NCBI RefSeq assembly: GCF_003859945.1
Contig: NZ_RQYM01000004.1
Location: forward strand, 1 to 64,000
From: Leucobacter sp. OH1287
Lineage (GTDB): Bacteria > Actinomycetota > Actinomycetes > Actinomycetales > Microbacteriaceae
Length of the DNA: 64,000 nucleotides
Direction of reading: 5' to 3'
Both the position numbers and the translations under genes were made by a program. Below, piece after piece: positions 17,111-26,136 of the stretch. Positions within the stretch are counted from its first letter, which is position 1, and every line of letters begins with the position of its first letter. The notes beneath the pieces were generated by a model. It was not told where the DNA came from and did no database searches. It saw only the letters and a list, made by a program, of their open reading frames with translations.

Positions 17111-19756
17111 TTAGCTGCGGCGGGTGCGGCTTACCGCTGTGACAGCGGTCACTGCTATGCCTGCAAGGAGCAGCACAGCACCGGCAAGCAGCGTACCAGC
17201 ACCGTCAAAGCCGGTCTTTGCCAATTGCCCGGAACCTGTTTTAGCACCGGCTGCCTGGGAACCGTTAGCTGGGCTACCAGTCTGCTTTGTAGGGTCTTGA
17301 GAGTTCGCGGTGTCTGCTGGTTTGCCACTGTCTGCTGGTGCAGTGCCTGAACCGTTGTCAGAGCCTGCACCTGGGGTGGCTCCTGCACCATTATCGGCAC
17401 CGGCGTTACCACCGTTACCAGTGTTATCTGTGTCACCGGTGTTACCGGTGTTACCGGTGTTACCGGTGTTACCAGTGTTCCCGGTGTTACCGGTGTTACC
17501 AGTGTTCCCGGTATCACCCGTGTTACCAGTATCACCTGCATTACCACCATTACCGGTGTTACCTGTGTCACCGGTGTTACCACTGTTACCGGCATTACCA
17601 CCATTACCACCATTACCAGCATTACCGGTATTACCAGCATTACCGGTATTACCAGCATTACCGGTATCACCCGTGTTACCACCATTACCGGTGTTACCTG
17701 TGTCACCGGTGTTACCGGCGTTTCCGTTGTCAGCTGGTGGTTGCTCATTTGCAGTGATGGTGATTGCATCCCAACCAACCAGGTCATTAACTCTGTCGGT
17801 CACCGCGATTCGGTGCTCACCTGTGACATCAGCTGGTAGTTTCACCACCACATTGCCATCGGCATCAACAACATGCCGGCCAAGCGAGTGTGGGTCAGAG
17901 AACAACCACAGTGACAGTTCTTCACCAGCACGCTCTGCACCAACCTGAACAGTGATCTCAGATCCAACAGTTGCCTTTGCCGGGGCATCAACCTTGCCCC
18001 TTGTAGTATCGATGAGATCCGCCAGGTGCGGTGGAATAGTGTTCGGCAAGAAAACAAACGGAGAAACATACGCCTTGTAGGTGGCACCTTTCGGGGTCTT
18101 CAAAATCACCGCAACGGCTGTTGCTTCACCGACAAATTTCCGCTCTGGGGTAAACACAAAATAACCATTTTCGATGGTGTATTTGCCATGGCCATCTACT
18201 ACCAATACGCCCTTGTCTGCGCCTTCCAGTTCATAAACAGATTTGGCAGGAGCGTTCTTAAAGAGCTTGTCTAATGCAACCCGCTGCACCTCACCAAGCT
18301 CACCCACAGATTGAGTGCCTTCAGCGATAACCGGGTCATCAGCCCCTGCCTCAGCGGCATGAGCTTGCCGGTCAGCTTTGAGCACGTCTTCCAGGTTCTT
18401 GGGGTTAACAAAGTCCGCAGGATTTTCGGTTGCGGTTGGTGCGCCCCAGAGCTTACCCGCTAGTTTTTCTTGCAAACCTGACCAGTCAGTGAACTTGTTA
18501 TTAGTCGCACGAATGCCCCGCAAAGCGTAACCCTTCGACAGCTCAGCGAGCGGACTCGGATCAGTAATGAAATTGTTGCGCAGGTCAATAGTTTCTACAA
18601 CTCGCAGCGCTTTCAGTCCATTGACATCGGTGATTCGGTTATCCGCCGCGTCAATCTTTTCCAGTCTCCGCAGATTATTGATGTAATCAAGGTTCTGCAG
18701 TCGATTGTTCTTTACGTTGAGACTGCGCAGGTTTTCACCTGACACAGAGTTAAGCTCTGACAGCCGATTATTCTCGAGATCGAGTGTGCTCAGGTTCTCA
18801 AGACCGGCGAGCGCACTAATGTCGGAGATTCGGTTGTCTGTTGCGTGTAAACCATCCAAGTCCTGCAGCGTCTGCAGCCCATCCAGGCTGGTCAGCCTGT
18901 TGTGTGACACATCAAGGTCTACCAACTTGGTAGTTTTAGCCAGGGGTGTTAAATCTGTAACATTGTGGTAGAGTACACGCAGCCGTGACAGGTTACGAGC
19001 GTACTGCAAGCCCTCCAGACTCTTGATTTTCTGCTCCTCAGGAAGGTTAACTCCGATGCAGTTTACCGCTTGCAGACTCTGCAACACCCGATTCACAATC
19101 GGGGTATCAGGCTGCAGATCAAGTGTCTCAAGGATGCAGGCGCGCAGCTGTGGATCAGGCACCTCAACATCGAATGTATCCTTGTCTACGACCGGGACGT
19201 TGCTGGTTTTTGGCCGCTCATAGATATCCGGGAACAGATTCCACAGCACCGGAGCTGGTCGGTCAGCCTCTCTGCCGTGGATCTCAAAGGTTGCAACAAA
19301 TGGTTCCCGGGTTTCACCGTGGTAAAAACCTACCAGCTGTTTAGAGAGTTCGGTAATTGTTGGTTTATGTGAGTAAACGATTAGGTAATCGTCTCTCACT
19401 TCCCACTTTAGATCAGCCAGCTCAAGCAGTGGCTGCTGTTCAAAGGCTGCCGCTTTTGCTCCGGCCAGTGTGCCACCGGTGGCAGCATCAACAAGCAGTT
19501 TTTTATTAACAAAATCGATTGTCGGGTTGGCCAGCGTCACATCCAAGATACCGTTGTATTTGCTCCAGTTGACACTCCCTTTGAAGCTGAGCGTTGTTGG
19601 GTTTTTTGTGTCAAACTGCTGATTTGCTGCTGCTGGCCAATCGAGCGCTGTTGCGCCTGCAACGGTGCCAGCACCCTCAGAACGTGTCTCCCCCTCAAGG
19701 CCAACATATTCTCTAAAGCTGCTAACAAAATCCCAGTTAGCGCTGCCCGTTGTCAA
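17111..19756 (-). CDS. Internalin-like LRR surface protein with collagen-like tract (main part, separated from its signal peptide by a TAA)
   Basis: This 881-residue reading frame has about eight leucine-rich repeats of 22 residues at 243-425 (e.g. [18 protein letters not shown]), as in internalins. A beta-rich region precedes them and Ig-like segments follow (about 450-670). About 35 Gly-Asn/Asp-Thr/Ala/Gly triplets fill 678-786. The sorting signal LAKTG begins at 845, then a hydrophobic helix and RTRRS. No start codon with a ribosome site fits the 5' end; TTG 19756 is merely the first possible start. The frame is open back through 49 more codons to a TAA at 19904-19906 and beyond it to a signal peptide. 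The original gene was therefore 17111-20134, about 1007 codons, and is either a pseudogene or read through. Confidence 0.85.
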   Translation of the reverse strand: MTTGSANWDFVSSFREYVGLEGETRSEGAGTVAGATALDWPAAANQQFDTKNPTTLSFKGSVNWSKYNGILDVTLANPTIDFVNKKLLVDAATGGTLAGAKAAAFEQQPLLELADLKWEVRDDYLIVYSHKPTITELSKQLVGFYHGETREPFVATFEIHGREADRPAPVLWNLFPDIYERPKTSNVPVVDKDTFDVEVPDPQLRACILETLDLQPDTPIVNRVLQSLQAVNCIGVNLPEEQKIKSLEGLQYARNLSRLRVLYHNVTDLTPLAKTTKLVDLDVSHNRLTSLDGLQTLQDLDGLHATDNRISDISALAGLENLSTLDLENNRLSELNSVSGENLRSLNVKNNRLQNLDYINNLRRLEKIDAADNRITDVNGLKALRVVETIDLRNNFITDPSPLAELSKGYALRGIRATNNKFTDWSGLQEKLAGKLWGAPTATENPADFVNPKNLEDVLKADRQAHAAEAGADDPVIAEGTQSVGELGEVQRVALDKLFKNAPAKSVYELEGADKGVLVVDGHGKYTIENGYFVFTPERKFVGEATAVAVILKTPKGATYKAYVSPFVFLPNTIPPHLADLIDTTRGKVDAPAKATVGSEITVQVGAERAGEELSLWLFSDPHSLGRHVVDADGNVVVKLPADVTGEHRIAVTDRVNDLVGWDAITITANEQPPADNGNAGNTGDTGNTGNGGNTGDTGNAGNTGNAGNTGNAGNGGNGGNAGNSGNTGDTGNTGNGGNAGDTGNTGDTGNTGNTGNTGNTGNTGNTGNTGNTGDTDNTGNGGNAGADNGAGATPGAGSDNGSGTAPADSGKPADTANSQDPTKQTGSPANGSQAAGAKTGSGQLAKTGFDGAGTLLAGAVLLLAGIAVTAVTAVSRTRRS
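17399..17725 (-). repeat. Gly-X-Y collagen-like triplet repeat
   Basis: About 33 unbroken triplets, mostly GNT, GDT, GNA and GNG, then DNT GNG GNA. At DNA level the unit is the 9-mer GGTAACACC with variants. There is no proline. The array lies just before the wall-anchor region, as a stalk would. Confidence 0.9.
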
Positions 19757-19903
19757 AGTTAGCTGATCAGCTGATTTTGCAGCAGCTGTGGTCTCTTGTG
19801 GCGCGCTTGACTGTGCCGTAGCTGCGCTCTCGGTTTGCCCTTCTGTAGCAGGTGCTCCGGTGCTTGTGCCAGAGTCTGCTGGCCCTGACGCTGCAGTAGC
19901 TGC

Positions 19904-20134
19904 TTAAGCGGCGCCTGCAGCTGCCGCATTTGCTGCCGCAGGATCACTGCTAATCTCATCTTGCTGCTGCGCAGTTGCTGTATTTGCAACAACCGAATTG
20001 CCGGGCGTATCTGACTCACCACCGGGTAAATCACCGGTAGCAAACGCCGGCAGACTACCACCAGCTACCAACCCAAGTGTGAGCAAAGCGGCAGTTGAAA
20101 CGACCGCGCCGCGTTTAAACGGCTTTTCAATCAC
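19904..20134 (-). CDS. Signal-peptide fragment of the interrupted LRR surface protein
   Basis: This 76-residue fragment has a clear signal peptide (hydrophobic residues 10-30, LPAFA|TGD). An Ala/Gln/Asp-rich linker then runs into the in-frame TAA at 19904-19906. The start is GTG at 20134 with GAGAGG eight bases before it. The codons after the stop ([10 protein letters not shown]) continue the same low-complexity linker, so the two frames are one gene split by a single codon. On its own it would yield only a short secreted peptide. Confidence 0.8.
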   Translation of the reverse strand: MIEKPFKRGAVVSTAALLTLGLVAGGSLPAFATGDLPGGESDTPGNSVVANTATAQQQDEISSDPAAANAAAAGAA

Positions 20135-20294
20135 GTGCGTACCTCTCAGTCTCGTATATCAGTGCTGCGGCAGCGCTGATGTTTAAACAACAGAAACAGA
20201 ATAGATATTGCCGACCCATTAAACGGTCAAACAAAAGATAGCCTACCCTTACTAACAGGGAAACATCAAATGCGAAACACCACACCTAAAACAC

Positions 20295-20336
20295 AAAAAC
20301 GGGTTGATCTCCGAAAACAGAAATCAACCCGTTTTT
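20295..20336. terminator. Terminator after the sdh operon
   Basis: AAAAACGGGTTGAT (20295-20308) pairs perfectly with ATCAACCCGTTTTT (20323-20336), about 42 bases past the sdhB stop. The A-run becomes a T-run on the minus strand. The 20135-20294 stretch should hold the promoter of the LRR gene, but I see no strong hexamer pair there. Confidence 0.9.
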
Positions 20337-20377
20337 AGCGGCTGATGGCCACAATTTAGACAGCTAGTTGCTAGCGG

Positions 20378-21157
20378 CTAGCGAACCTTACCGGTGCGCA
20401 GCGCCTCTTTCACCTCAGCGATTGCCTTGGTCACCTGGATGCCGCGCGGGCATGCATCGGTGCAGTTAAAGGTTGTGCGGCAACGCCATACACCCTCTGT
20501 CTCATTTAAGATATCAAGTCGCACCTGCGCTTTGTCATCGCGGGAGTCGAAGATGAAACGGTGTGCATTAACGATTGCGGACGGCCCAAAATACTGCCCG
20601 TCAGTCCAGAACACAGGGCATGAGGTGGTGCAGGCGGCGCAGAGGATGCACTTGGTGGTGTCATCAAAACGTTCACGATCGGCAATCGATTGCAGGCGCT
20701 CTTTGCCCTGCTCAGGCTTACTGTCGGCCTGCAGAAACGGCTGCACCGCGCGGAAGGCGTCAAAGAACGGCTCCATGTCAACGATCAGATCCTTCTCCAA
20801 AGGCAGTCCCTTAATCGCCTCAACATAGATAGGCTTGGAGATATCCAGATCCTTAATCAGGGTTTTACAGGCCAGCCGGTTCCGGCCGTTAATCCGCATC
20901 GCGTCGGATCCGCAAATACCGTGCGCGCAGGAACGACGGAAGCTGAGTGTGCCATCCTGATCCCATTTAATCCGGTGCAGAGCGTCGAGGATACGATCCG
21001 TGGGGAACATCTCAACGTCAAAGTCCTCCCAGTAGGCATCTTCCCGCACCTCGGGATTGTAGCGCCTAACCAGCAGGGTTACCGTGAACGGCTTTGGAGC
21101 CTCTGGGGCTTCAGCCGTTGGGTTCTCGGTGTCATGCGCAACTGCTGTGCTGCTCAC
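20378..21157 (-). CDS. sdhB: Succinate dehydrogenase iron-sulfur subunit
   Basis: A 259-residue subunit of respiratory complex II that carries electrons from FAD to quinone. The N-terminal ferredoxin domain has SCAHGICGSDAM and RLAC for the [2Fe-2S] cluster. The C-terminal domain has CILCAACTTSCPVFW and CRTTFNCTDACPRG for the [4Fe-4S] and [3Fe-4S] clusters. It is the last gene of sdhCDAB, one base after sdhA, with a strong terminator downstream. Full length. Confidence 0.97.
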   Translation of the reverse strand: MSSTAVAHDTENPTAEAPEAPKPFTVTLLVRRYNPEVREDAYWEDFDVEMFPTDRILDALHRIKWDQDGTLSFRRSCAHGICGSDAMRINGRNRLACKTLIKDLDISKPIYVEAIKGLPLEKDLIVDMEPFFDAFRAVQPFLQADSKPEQGKERLQSIADRERFDDTTKCILCAACTTSCPVFWTDGQYFGPSAIVNAHRFIFDSRDDKAQVRLDILNETEGVWRCRTTFNCTDACPRGIQVTKAIAEVKEALRTGKVR

Positions 21158-21158
21158 G

Positions 21159-22967
21159 TTAGTACTTCCTCTCCTGCGGTTCGTAGCGAGTCTGTCGTAC
21201 TGGTTTCCAGTCTAAGCGGATATGATCTTCCGGGTTTGGCGAGTGCGGATCGCCGCTGAGATACGCCATAGTGTGCTTCATGTAGTTGGCATCGTCACGC
21301 TTCGGATAGTCGTCACGCATGTGCCCACCGCGGCTCTCTTTGCGGTTGCGTGCTGTGTAAGCAAGCACCTCAGCAAGATCGAGCAGGAAGCCCAGCTCAA
21401 TCCCCTCCAACAGGTCGGTGTTAAACCGCTTGCCGTGATCCTGCACAGCAATATGCTGGTAACGAATCCTAAGATCGTGGATAACGCCCAATACCTCGGT
21501 TAGTGACTCCTCAGTGCGGAACACCTGAGCACCGCGGTCCATCGCCTCCTGCAACTCCTTACGAATCCCAGCAACAGATTCGGTTCCCTTTGAATTGCGG
21601 AGATTCTCGATCATCTCCCGCACACGTTTAGCTGGGTCGTTGGGCAGCGGCACAAAATCGGCGGTTTTTGCGTAATCAGCTGCGTTATTGCCGGCGCGCT
21701 TACCAAACACGTTAATGTCGAGCAGCGAATTAGTGCCGAGGCGGTTAGAGCCGTGCACAGAAACACAGGCACACTCACCTGCCGCGTAGAGACCCGGCAC
21801 AACAGTGTCGTTGTCTTGTAACACCTCAGCGTCGTTATTGGTTGGGATACCGCCCATCGCATAGTGGGCTGTTGGGTACACAGGCACAGGCTCAACCACT
21901 GGATCCACACCGAGGTAGGTGCGAGCAAACTCGGTAATGTCTGGTAGTTTAGTCTCTAGCACTTCAGCGCCGAGGTGGGTGCAGTCTAGGTAGACATAGT
22001 CCTTGTGCGGACCAGCGCCACGGCCGTCAAGCACCTCTTGCACCATTGACCTGGCCACGATGTCACGCGGCGCAAGGTCTTTAATGGTTGGCGCGTAACG
22101 CTCCATAAAGCGCTCGCCCGAGTCGTTACGCAGGATCGCACCCTCGCCACGGGCACCCTCTGTTAACAGGATCCCGAGACCGGCGAGGCCGGTTGGGTGG
22201 AACTGGTAGAACTCCATGTCTTCAAGCGGCAAACCGTTACGCCAGATGATTCCAACACCGTCACCGGTGAGGGTGTGAGCGTTTGAGGTGGTTTTGAAAA
22301 TCTTGCCGAAGCCACCGGTTGCAAACACAAAGGATTTCGCCTGGAAGACGTGCAGTTCACCGGTCGCCAGCTCGTAGGCAATAACCGCAGAAACGCGCTT
22401 CTGACCGTTTGGCTCTTCAACCATCGCCAGATCGAGCGCGTAGTACTCGTTGAAGAACTCGACATTGTGCTTAACACAGTTTTGGTAGAGGGTCTGCAGA
22501 ATCATGTGGCCGGTGCGGTCAGCCGCGTAGCAGGCGCGGCGTACCGGTGCCTTGCCGTGATCGCGAGTGTGACCGCCGAAACGGCGCTGATCGATCTTAC
22601 CCTCCGGGGTGCGGTTGAACGGCAGACCCATATTCTCCAGGTCGATAACCGCTTCAATCGCTTCCTTTGCAAGGATCTCGGCGGAGTCTTGGTCAACCAG
22701 GTAGTCGCCACCCTTAACCGTGTCATAGGTGTGCCACTCCCAGCCGTCTTCTTCAACGTTAGCGAGCGCCGCAGCCATACCGCCCTGCGCTGCGCCAGTG
22801 TGTGAGCGTGTCGGGTAGAGTTTGGTGATAACAGCGGTTCGTGCCTTTGGCGCTGCCTCAATCGCAGCGCGCATACCAGCTCCGCCGGCACCAATAATCA
22901 CAACGTCATACCGGTGATAGGTGACACCGTCTTTTTTTGTCACTTCGTATGCTGTGTCGTTAGTCAA
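21159..22967 (-). CDS. sdhA: Succinate dehydrogenase flavoprotein subunit
   Basis: A 602-residue catalytic subunit of complex II that oxidises succinate to fumarate. The FAD-binding Rossmann motif is VVIIGAGGAGMRAAIEA. His56 in TRSHTGAAQGG is the residue expected to bind FAD covalently. The active site includes FGGHTRDHGKA, QFHPTGL and HGSNRLGTNS. The C-terminal helical domain has RNRKESRGGH. Length and order (C-D-A-B) are normal for actinobacterial succinate:menaquinone or ubiquinone reductases with two separate anchors. Confidence 0.97.
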   Translation of the reverse strand: MTNDTAYEVTKKDGVTYHRYDVVIIGAGGAGMRAAIEAAPKARTAVITKLYPTRSHTGAAQGGMAAALANVEEDGWEWHTYDTVKGGDYLVDQDSAEILAKEAIEAVIDLENMGLPFNRTPEGKIDQRRFGGHTRDHGKAPVRRACYAADRTGHMILQTLYQNCVKHNVEFFNEYYALDLAMVEEPNGQKRVSAVIAYELATGELHVFQAKSFVFATGGFGKIFKTTSNAHTLTGDGVGIIWRNGLPLEDMEFYQFHPTGLAGLGILLTEGARGEGAILRNDSGERFMERYAPTIKDLAPRDIVARSMVQEVLDGRGAGPHKDYVYLDCTHLGAEVLETKLPDITEFARTYLGVDPVVEPVPVYPTAHYAMGGIPTNNDAEVLQDNDTVVPGLYAAGECACVSVHGSNRLGTNSLLDINVFGKRAGNNAADYAKTADFVPLPNDPAKRVREMIENLRNSKGTESVAGIRKELQEAMDRGAQVFRTEESLTEVLGVIHDLRIRYQHIAVQDHGKRFNTDLLEGIELGFLLDLAEVLAYTARNRKESRGGHMRDDYPKRDDANYMKHTMAYLSGDPHSPNPEDHIRLDWKPVRQTRYEPQERKY

Positions 22968-23017
22968 GGTTGATCCTCATTTAGCTGATTGCGAGCAAAA
23001 ATTGTTTAGTGTCCCTG

Positions 23018-23455
23018 TTAAAGGCTCTGGCAGAAACTTGCCACCATTTCAGGGTCGGCTCCCGCTGGGCAAGGGTCAAATGTCCACACAACCAGGGTGC
23101 CGAGCAGGATCAACAGCGCCGCAGCGATAAAGATTGCCGCTTTCAGTGCCTTAGCCAGACCCGGTTTTGCCACGTAGTCGTTAACGATTGTGCGCATTCC
23201 GTTTGAACCGTGAATCAGTGCCAGCCACAGCATCAGGGTGTCCCACACCTGCCAGAACGGATTTGCCAGTTTGCCACCAACAAAGCCAAAGTCGATACCG
23301 TGGATACCGTCGCCGAGCATCAGATTGGTAAACAGGTGACCAAAGATGAGCACCACCAGCAGAACGCCGGAGATACGCATGTAGATCCAGCCCCATTTTT
23401 CCCAGTTGGTGGTTTTTTTGTTTTTAATGAAGGGATTAGTTGTTGTCGTAGTCAT
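23018..23455 (-). CDS. sdhD: Succinate dehydrogenase hydrophobic anchor subunit
   Basis: A 145-residue membrane anchor with three hydrophobic segments (about 27-48, 68-92 and 108-128). It has the typical LIHGSNGMRTIVNDYV stretch, in which a histidine can bind haem b. It lies 17 bases after sdhC and 50 bases before sdhA. It helps bind quinone and hold SdhAB on the membrane. Confidence 0.92.
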   Translation of the reverse strand: MTTTTTNPFIKNKKTTNWEKWGWIYMRISGVLLVVLIFGHLFTNLMLGDGIHGIDFGFVGGKLANPFWQVWDTLMLWLALIHGSNGMRTIVNDYVAKPGLAKALKAAIFIAAALLILLGTLVVWTFDPCPAGADPEMVASFCQSL

Positions 23456-23472
23456 AGCTGCTTAGTTCCCTC

Positions 23473-23898
23473 CTAGTGCCCAAACACGTTCATTAGGTGA
23501 CGCGGAGTAAATCCGGCCATCAGAATAACCCAAAGCACAATCACAATCCAGAACATAACCCGCTGGTATTTTGCGCCCTTGCTCCAGTAGTCAACCAGAA
23601 TCACACGCAGACCGTTGAGCGCGTGGAACACCAGCGCACCAACCAGTCCAACCTCACCAATACCCATAATCGGGTTTTTATAGGTGCCAATCACTGCATT
23701 GTATGCCTCGGGGCTGACACGAATCAGCGCCGTGTCAAGCACGTGAACGAGCAAGAAGAAATACAGCGCCACACCGGTGATACGGTGGATAACCCACGAC
23801 CACATTCCTTCGCTGCCGCGATAGAGTGTGCCGCCGGGCAGCTTTTTCTTTTGTGCAGGCTTTGCAGATGCTTTAACCTGTGCCGTTTCGGTTGACAC
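23473..23898 (-). CDS. sdhC: Succinate dehydrogenase cytochrome b556 subunit
   Basis: A 141-residue membrane anchor, first gene of sdhCDAB. The signature region MWSWVIHRITGVALYFFLLV includes a histidine and arginine expected at the haem and quinone site; HALNGLRVILVDY follows. There are three hydrophobic segments. The start is GTG with CTAGGAGGG just upstream, a strong ribosome site. The 175-base gap to manC must hold the operon promoter, but I see no decisive hexamer pair. Confidence 0.93.
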   Translation of the reverse strand: MSTETAQVKASAKPAQKKKLPGGTLYRGSEGMWSWVIHRITGVALYFFLLVHVLDTALIRVSPEAYNAVIGTYKNPIMGIGEVGLVGALVFHALNGLRVILVDYWSKGAKYQRVMFWIVIVLWVILMAGFTPRHLMNVFGH

Positions 23899-24073
23899 TA
23901 GCCCTCCTAGTTAGCTGAAAAAATGCTCCACGTTCCATTATTGCACTTTTCAGAGCGAGCAAAAGTTTATAAGATTTACCCTTCATCTGATGAACACCCG
24001 GTCGCCTTCCCGATTCGCGCTGATTAACGGCTAAAAACCGCGACACGAGGTTGGCTACGGTAGGCTATAGTGC

Positions 24074-25180
24074 ATGAGTCTGCATGAAAATTTCTGGTGT
24101 GTTATCCCGGCGGGCGGTGTCGGATCCCGCCTCTGGCCGCTGTCTCGCGCTGAGGCTCCTAAGTTTCTGCTCGACCTCACCGACTCCGGTGAGTCACTGC
24201 TGAAAACCACCTGGAACAGGCTGCTACCCCTTGCCTCCCCCGACAGAATTATGGTCGTCACCGGTATGAGCCACCGGGACTCCGTGTGTGAACAGCTTCC
24301 CGATCTGCTGCGCGACAATCTCGCACTCGAACCCTCCCCCAAAGACTCCTCAGCAGCCATCGGGCTCGCCGCAGCGTTAATCCTACGTCGTGACCCCGAT
24401 GCCATAATCGGCTCTTTTGCAGCGGATCATGTCATCCGCGGCTCAGTGTTGTTTGAGCGTGCAATCCGCACAGCGGTGCAGGCGGCAGAGAGCGGCTCAA
24501 TCGTCACTGTCGGGATCCGCCCCACACACCCGGCAACCGGTTTTGGCTATATTAAGGCTGGCGAGCCGCGCACTGACATCGCAACCTTTGACGTCTATAA
24601 CGTCCGCAAGTTTGTTGAGAAACCGAGCCGCGCAACCGCGAGTAAGTACCTGTCGCGCGGTGATTCACTGTGGAACGCGGGCATGTTTATTAGCCGCGCC
24701 GATGTGCTGCTCGCGCAGATGGCGGAGTCGGAGCCGGAGCTGGTTGCGGGGATTAACAAAATCGCTGACGCCTGGGGCACCCCGGAGCTCGCGCGGGTGC
24801 GTGAGCAGGTGTGGCCGACTTTGAAGAAGATCGCGATCGACTACAGTGTTGCCGAGCCGGCAGCGCGCGCGGGCAAGATGCTCTGCGTTGCCGCGCACTT
24901 CGAGTGGGATGACGTCGGTGATTTCGCGAGCGTCGCCAACCTGCTAACCCGCGGTCGCGCCAAGGATCTCGCGGTGCTCGGCTCGCAGGCGAGGGTGCTC
25001 AGCGAGTCGTCCAGTGGGATCGTGGTGGCGCAGCAGGACCGTCTCGTGACCGTCGTTGGAATGCAGGATATTGTTGTGGTCGACACTCCGGACGCGCTGC
25101 TCGTCACCAACAAGGCGCACGCCCAGGACGTGAAACAGCTGGTTAACCGGCTGCGCGACTCCGAAACCGAGGTGCTCTAG
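24074..25180 (+). CDS. manC: Mannose-1-phosphate guanylyltransferase
   Basis: A 368-residue nucleotidyltransferase that makes GDP-mannose from mannose-1-phosphate and GTP. The N-terminal signature is VIPAGGVGSRLWPLSRAEAPK. FAADHVI carries the metal-binding Asp, and KFVEKPS and WNAGMFI mark the sugar site. It lacks the extra C-terminal isomerase domain of bifunctional ManC-type enzymes. The ATG at 24074 has no clear ribosome site and lies just after TAGGCTATAG, so a leaderless transcript is possible. It feeds mannose into the envelope glycans, whose genes lie 20 kb away. The gene ends 14 bases from the convergent ccsB, with no terminator between. Confidence 0.9.
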   Translation: MSLHENFWCVIPAGGVGSRLWPLSRAEAPKFLLDLTDSGESLLKTTWNRLLPLASPDRIMVVTGMSHRDSVCEQLPDLLRDNLALEPSPKDSSAAIGLAAALILRRDPDAIIGSFAADHVIRGSVLFERAIRTAVQAAESGSIVTVGIRPTHPATGFGYIKAGEPRTDIATFDVYNVRKFVEKPSRATASKYLSRGDSLWNAGMFISRADVLLAQMAESEPELVAGINKIADAWGTPELARVREQVWPTLKKIAIDYSVAEPAARAGKMLCVAAHFEWDDVGDFASVANLLTRGRAKDLAVLGSQARVLSESSSGIVVAQQDRLVTVVGMQDIVVVDTPDALLVTNKAHAQDVKQLVNRLRDSETEVL

Positions 25181-25194
25181 CCCGCCTACTTTGC

Positions 25195-26085
25195 CTAGTC
25201 CAGGCCGGAGTAGGCGTGCAGTCCCTTAAAGTAGGTGTTCACGATCGTAAAGTTGAAGATCACCGCGGTGTAGGCAATAATTGACAGCCACGCTGAGCGG
25301 ATCCCCCGCCACCCGCGAGTCGCGCGCGCGTGAATAAAACCGGCGTAGAGGATCCAGATAATCAGCGTCCACACCTCTTTCACGTCCCAGCCCCAGTAGC
25401 GGCTCCAGGCGCGCTCTGCCCAGATAGAGCCGGCGATCAGCGTGAACGTCCAAAACACGAAACCGATAATCGCAACCCGGTATGACAGATCCTCTAGCTG
25501 TTCCGCGCTCGGCAGCGTTTTCAGGAACTTCAGCTTCGACGGTTTACCGGCGTTCAGCAGGTTACCGCGCCTGGTTTGCAACAGCTGCAGAATCGACAGA
25601 CCAAACGACAGCGTTAGGAAGCCGACCGCGAGCACCGCAACAATAATGTGAATAATCAACCAGTAGGAGTCGAGCGCCGGCTGCAGCGGCACAATCTCCA
25701 CATAGTAACCGACCTTGCTAACGCCCAAGAACAGCACAACCAGGCCGGTGATCAGGCTGCCGAGGTAGCGCAGGTCGACGATGAAGAACGACAGCAGGTA
25801 GATCACAATAACCGCGAGCGTTGCGGTTAAAGCAAACTCGTACATGTTTGCCCACGGCACACGCTCCGCGCCAATACCGCGCATAACCGTCGCGGCGCTG
25901 TGCAGGATCGCGCCGAGCACCGTCAGTGCGTAAGCAACCCGCGACCAGCGCCTCACCGGCTGCTGATCCGCGAAATCACCTGAGCGGGCAGCGAGATCCA
26001 CAACATAGAAAATGAACGCGAGCGCGTAAACGATAATTGCCGAGTACAGGGAGAGTACTGAGAATTCTTCAAGCGATGCAGGCAC
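25195..26085 (-). CDS. ccsB: Cytochrome c biogenesis protein CcsB/ResC
   Basis: A 296-residue polytopic membrane protein (about eight helices) of system II cytochrome c maturation, which moves haem to the outer face and attaches it with ResB. The haem-handling WWD-like region reads YWGWDVKEVWTLIIWILY, and the end HARATRGWRGIRSAW is typical. Usually resB and ccdA lie directly upstream; here the upstream gene is an MFS exporter, so those partners must be elsewhere. GTG start with no clear ribosome site. TAATAT a few bases upstream could give a leaderless transcript. Confidence 0.92.
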   Translation of the reverse strand: MPASLEEFSVLSLYSAIIVYALAFIFYVVDLAARSGDFADQQPVRRWSRVAYALTVLGAILHSAATVMRGIGAERVPWANMYEFALTATLAVIVIYLLSFFIVDLRYLGSLITGLVVLFLGVSKVGYYVEIVPLQPALDSYWLIIHIIVAVLAVGFLTLSFGLSILQLLQTRRGNLLNAGKPSKLKFLKTLPSAEQLEDLSYRVAIIGFVFWTFTLIAGSIWAERAWSRYWGWDVKEVWTLIIWILYAGFIHARATRGWRGIRSAWLSIIAYTAVIFNFTIVNTYFKGLHAYSGLD

Positions 26086-26136
26086 AACTTAGATATTAGC
26101 GCCTGTTGCTGGAAAAATTAAAAAGCTCGCGAAGAT

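Noticed and set aside
17399-17725. CRISPR-like periodic array
   Set aside because: The period is 9 bases with no spacers, and it codes for protein.
17155-17948. Val/Thr/Pro-rich frames on both strands across the Gly-X-Y repeat
   Set aside because: Products of the 9-base DNA repeat read in other frames; the real gene runs on the minus strand in the Gly-X-Y frame.
20113-20188. Two GTTTAAAC palindromes 68 bases apart near the LRR gene start
   Set aside because: Only eight bases each, one lies within codons, and no known regulator site matches.
24001-24073. Strong promoter for manC
   Set aside because: TAGGCTATAG lies too close to the ATG and no -35 could be found; kept only as a remark in the gene entry.
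26101-26136. A/T-rich stretch after the MFS gene as a terminator
   Set aside because: The possible stem (CTTCGCGAG) is too short, and ccsB follows on the same strand.
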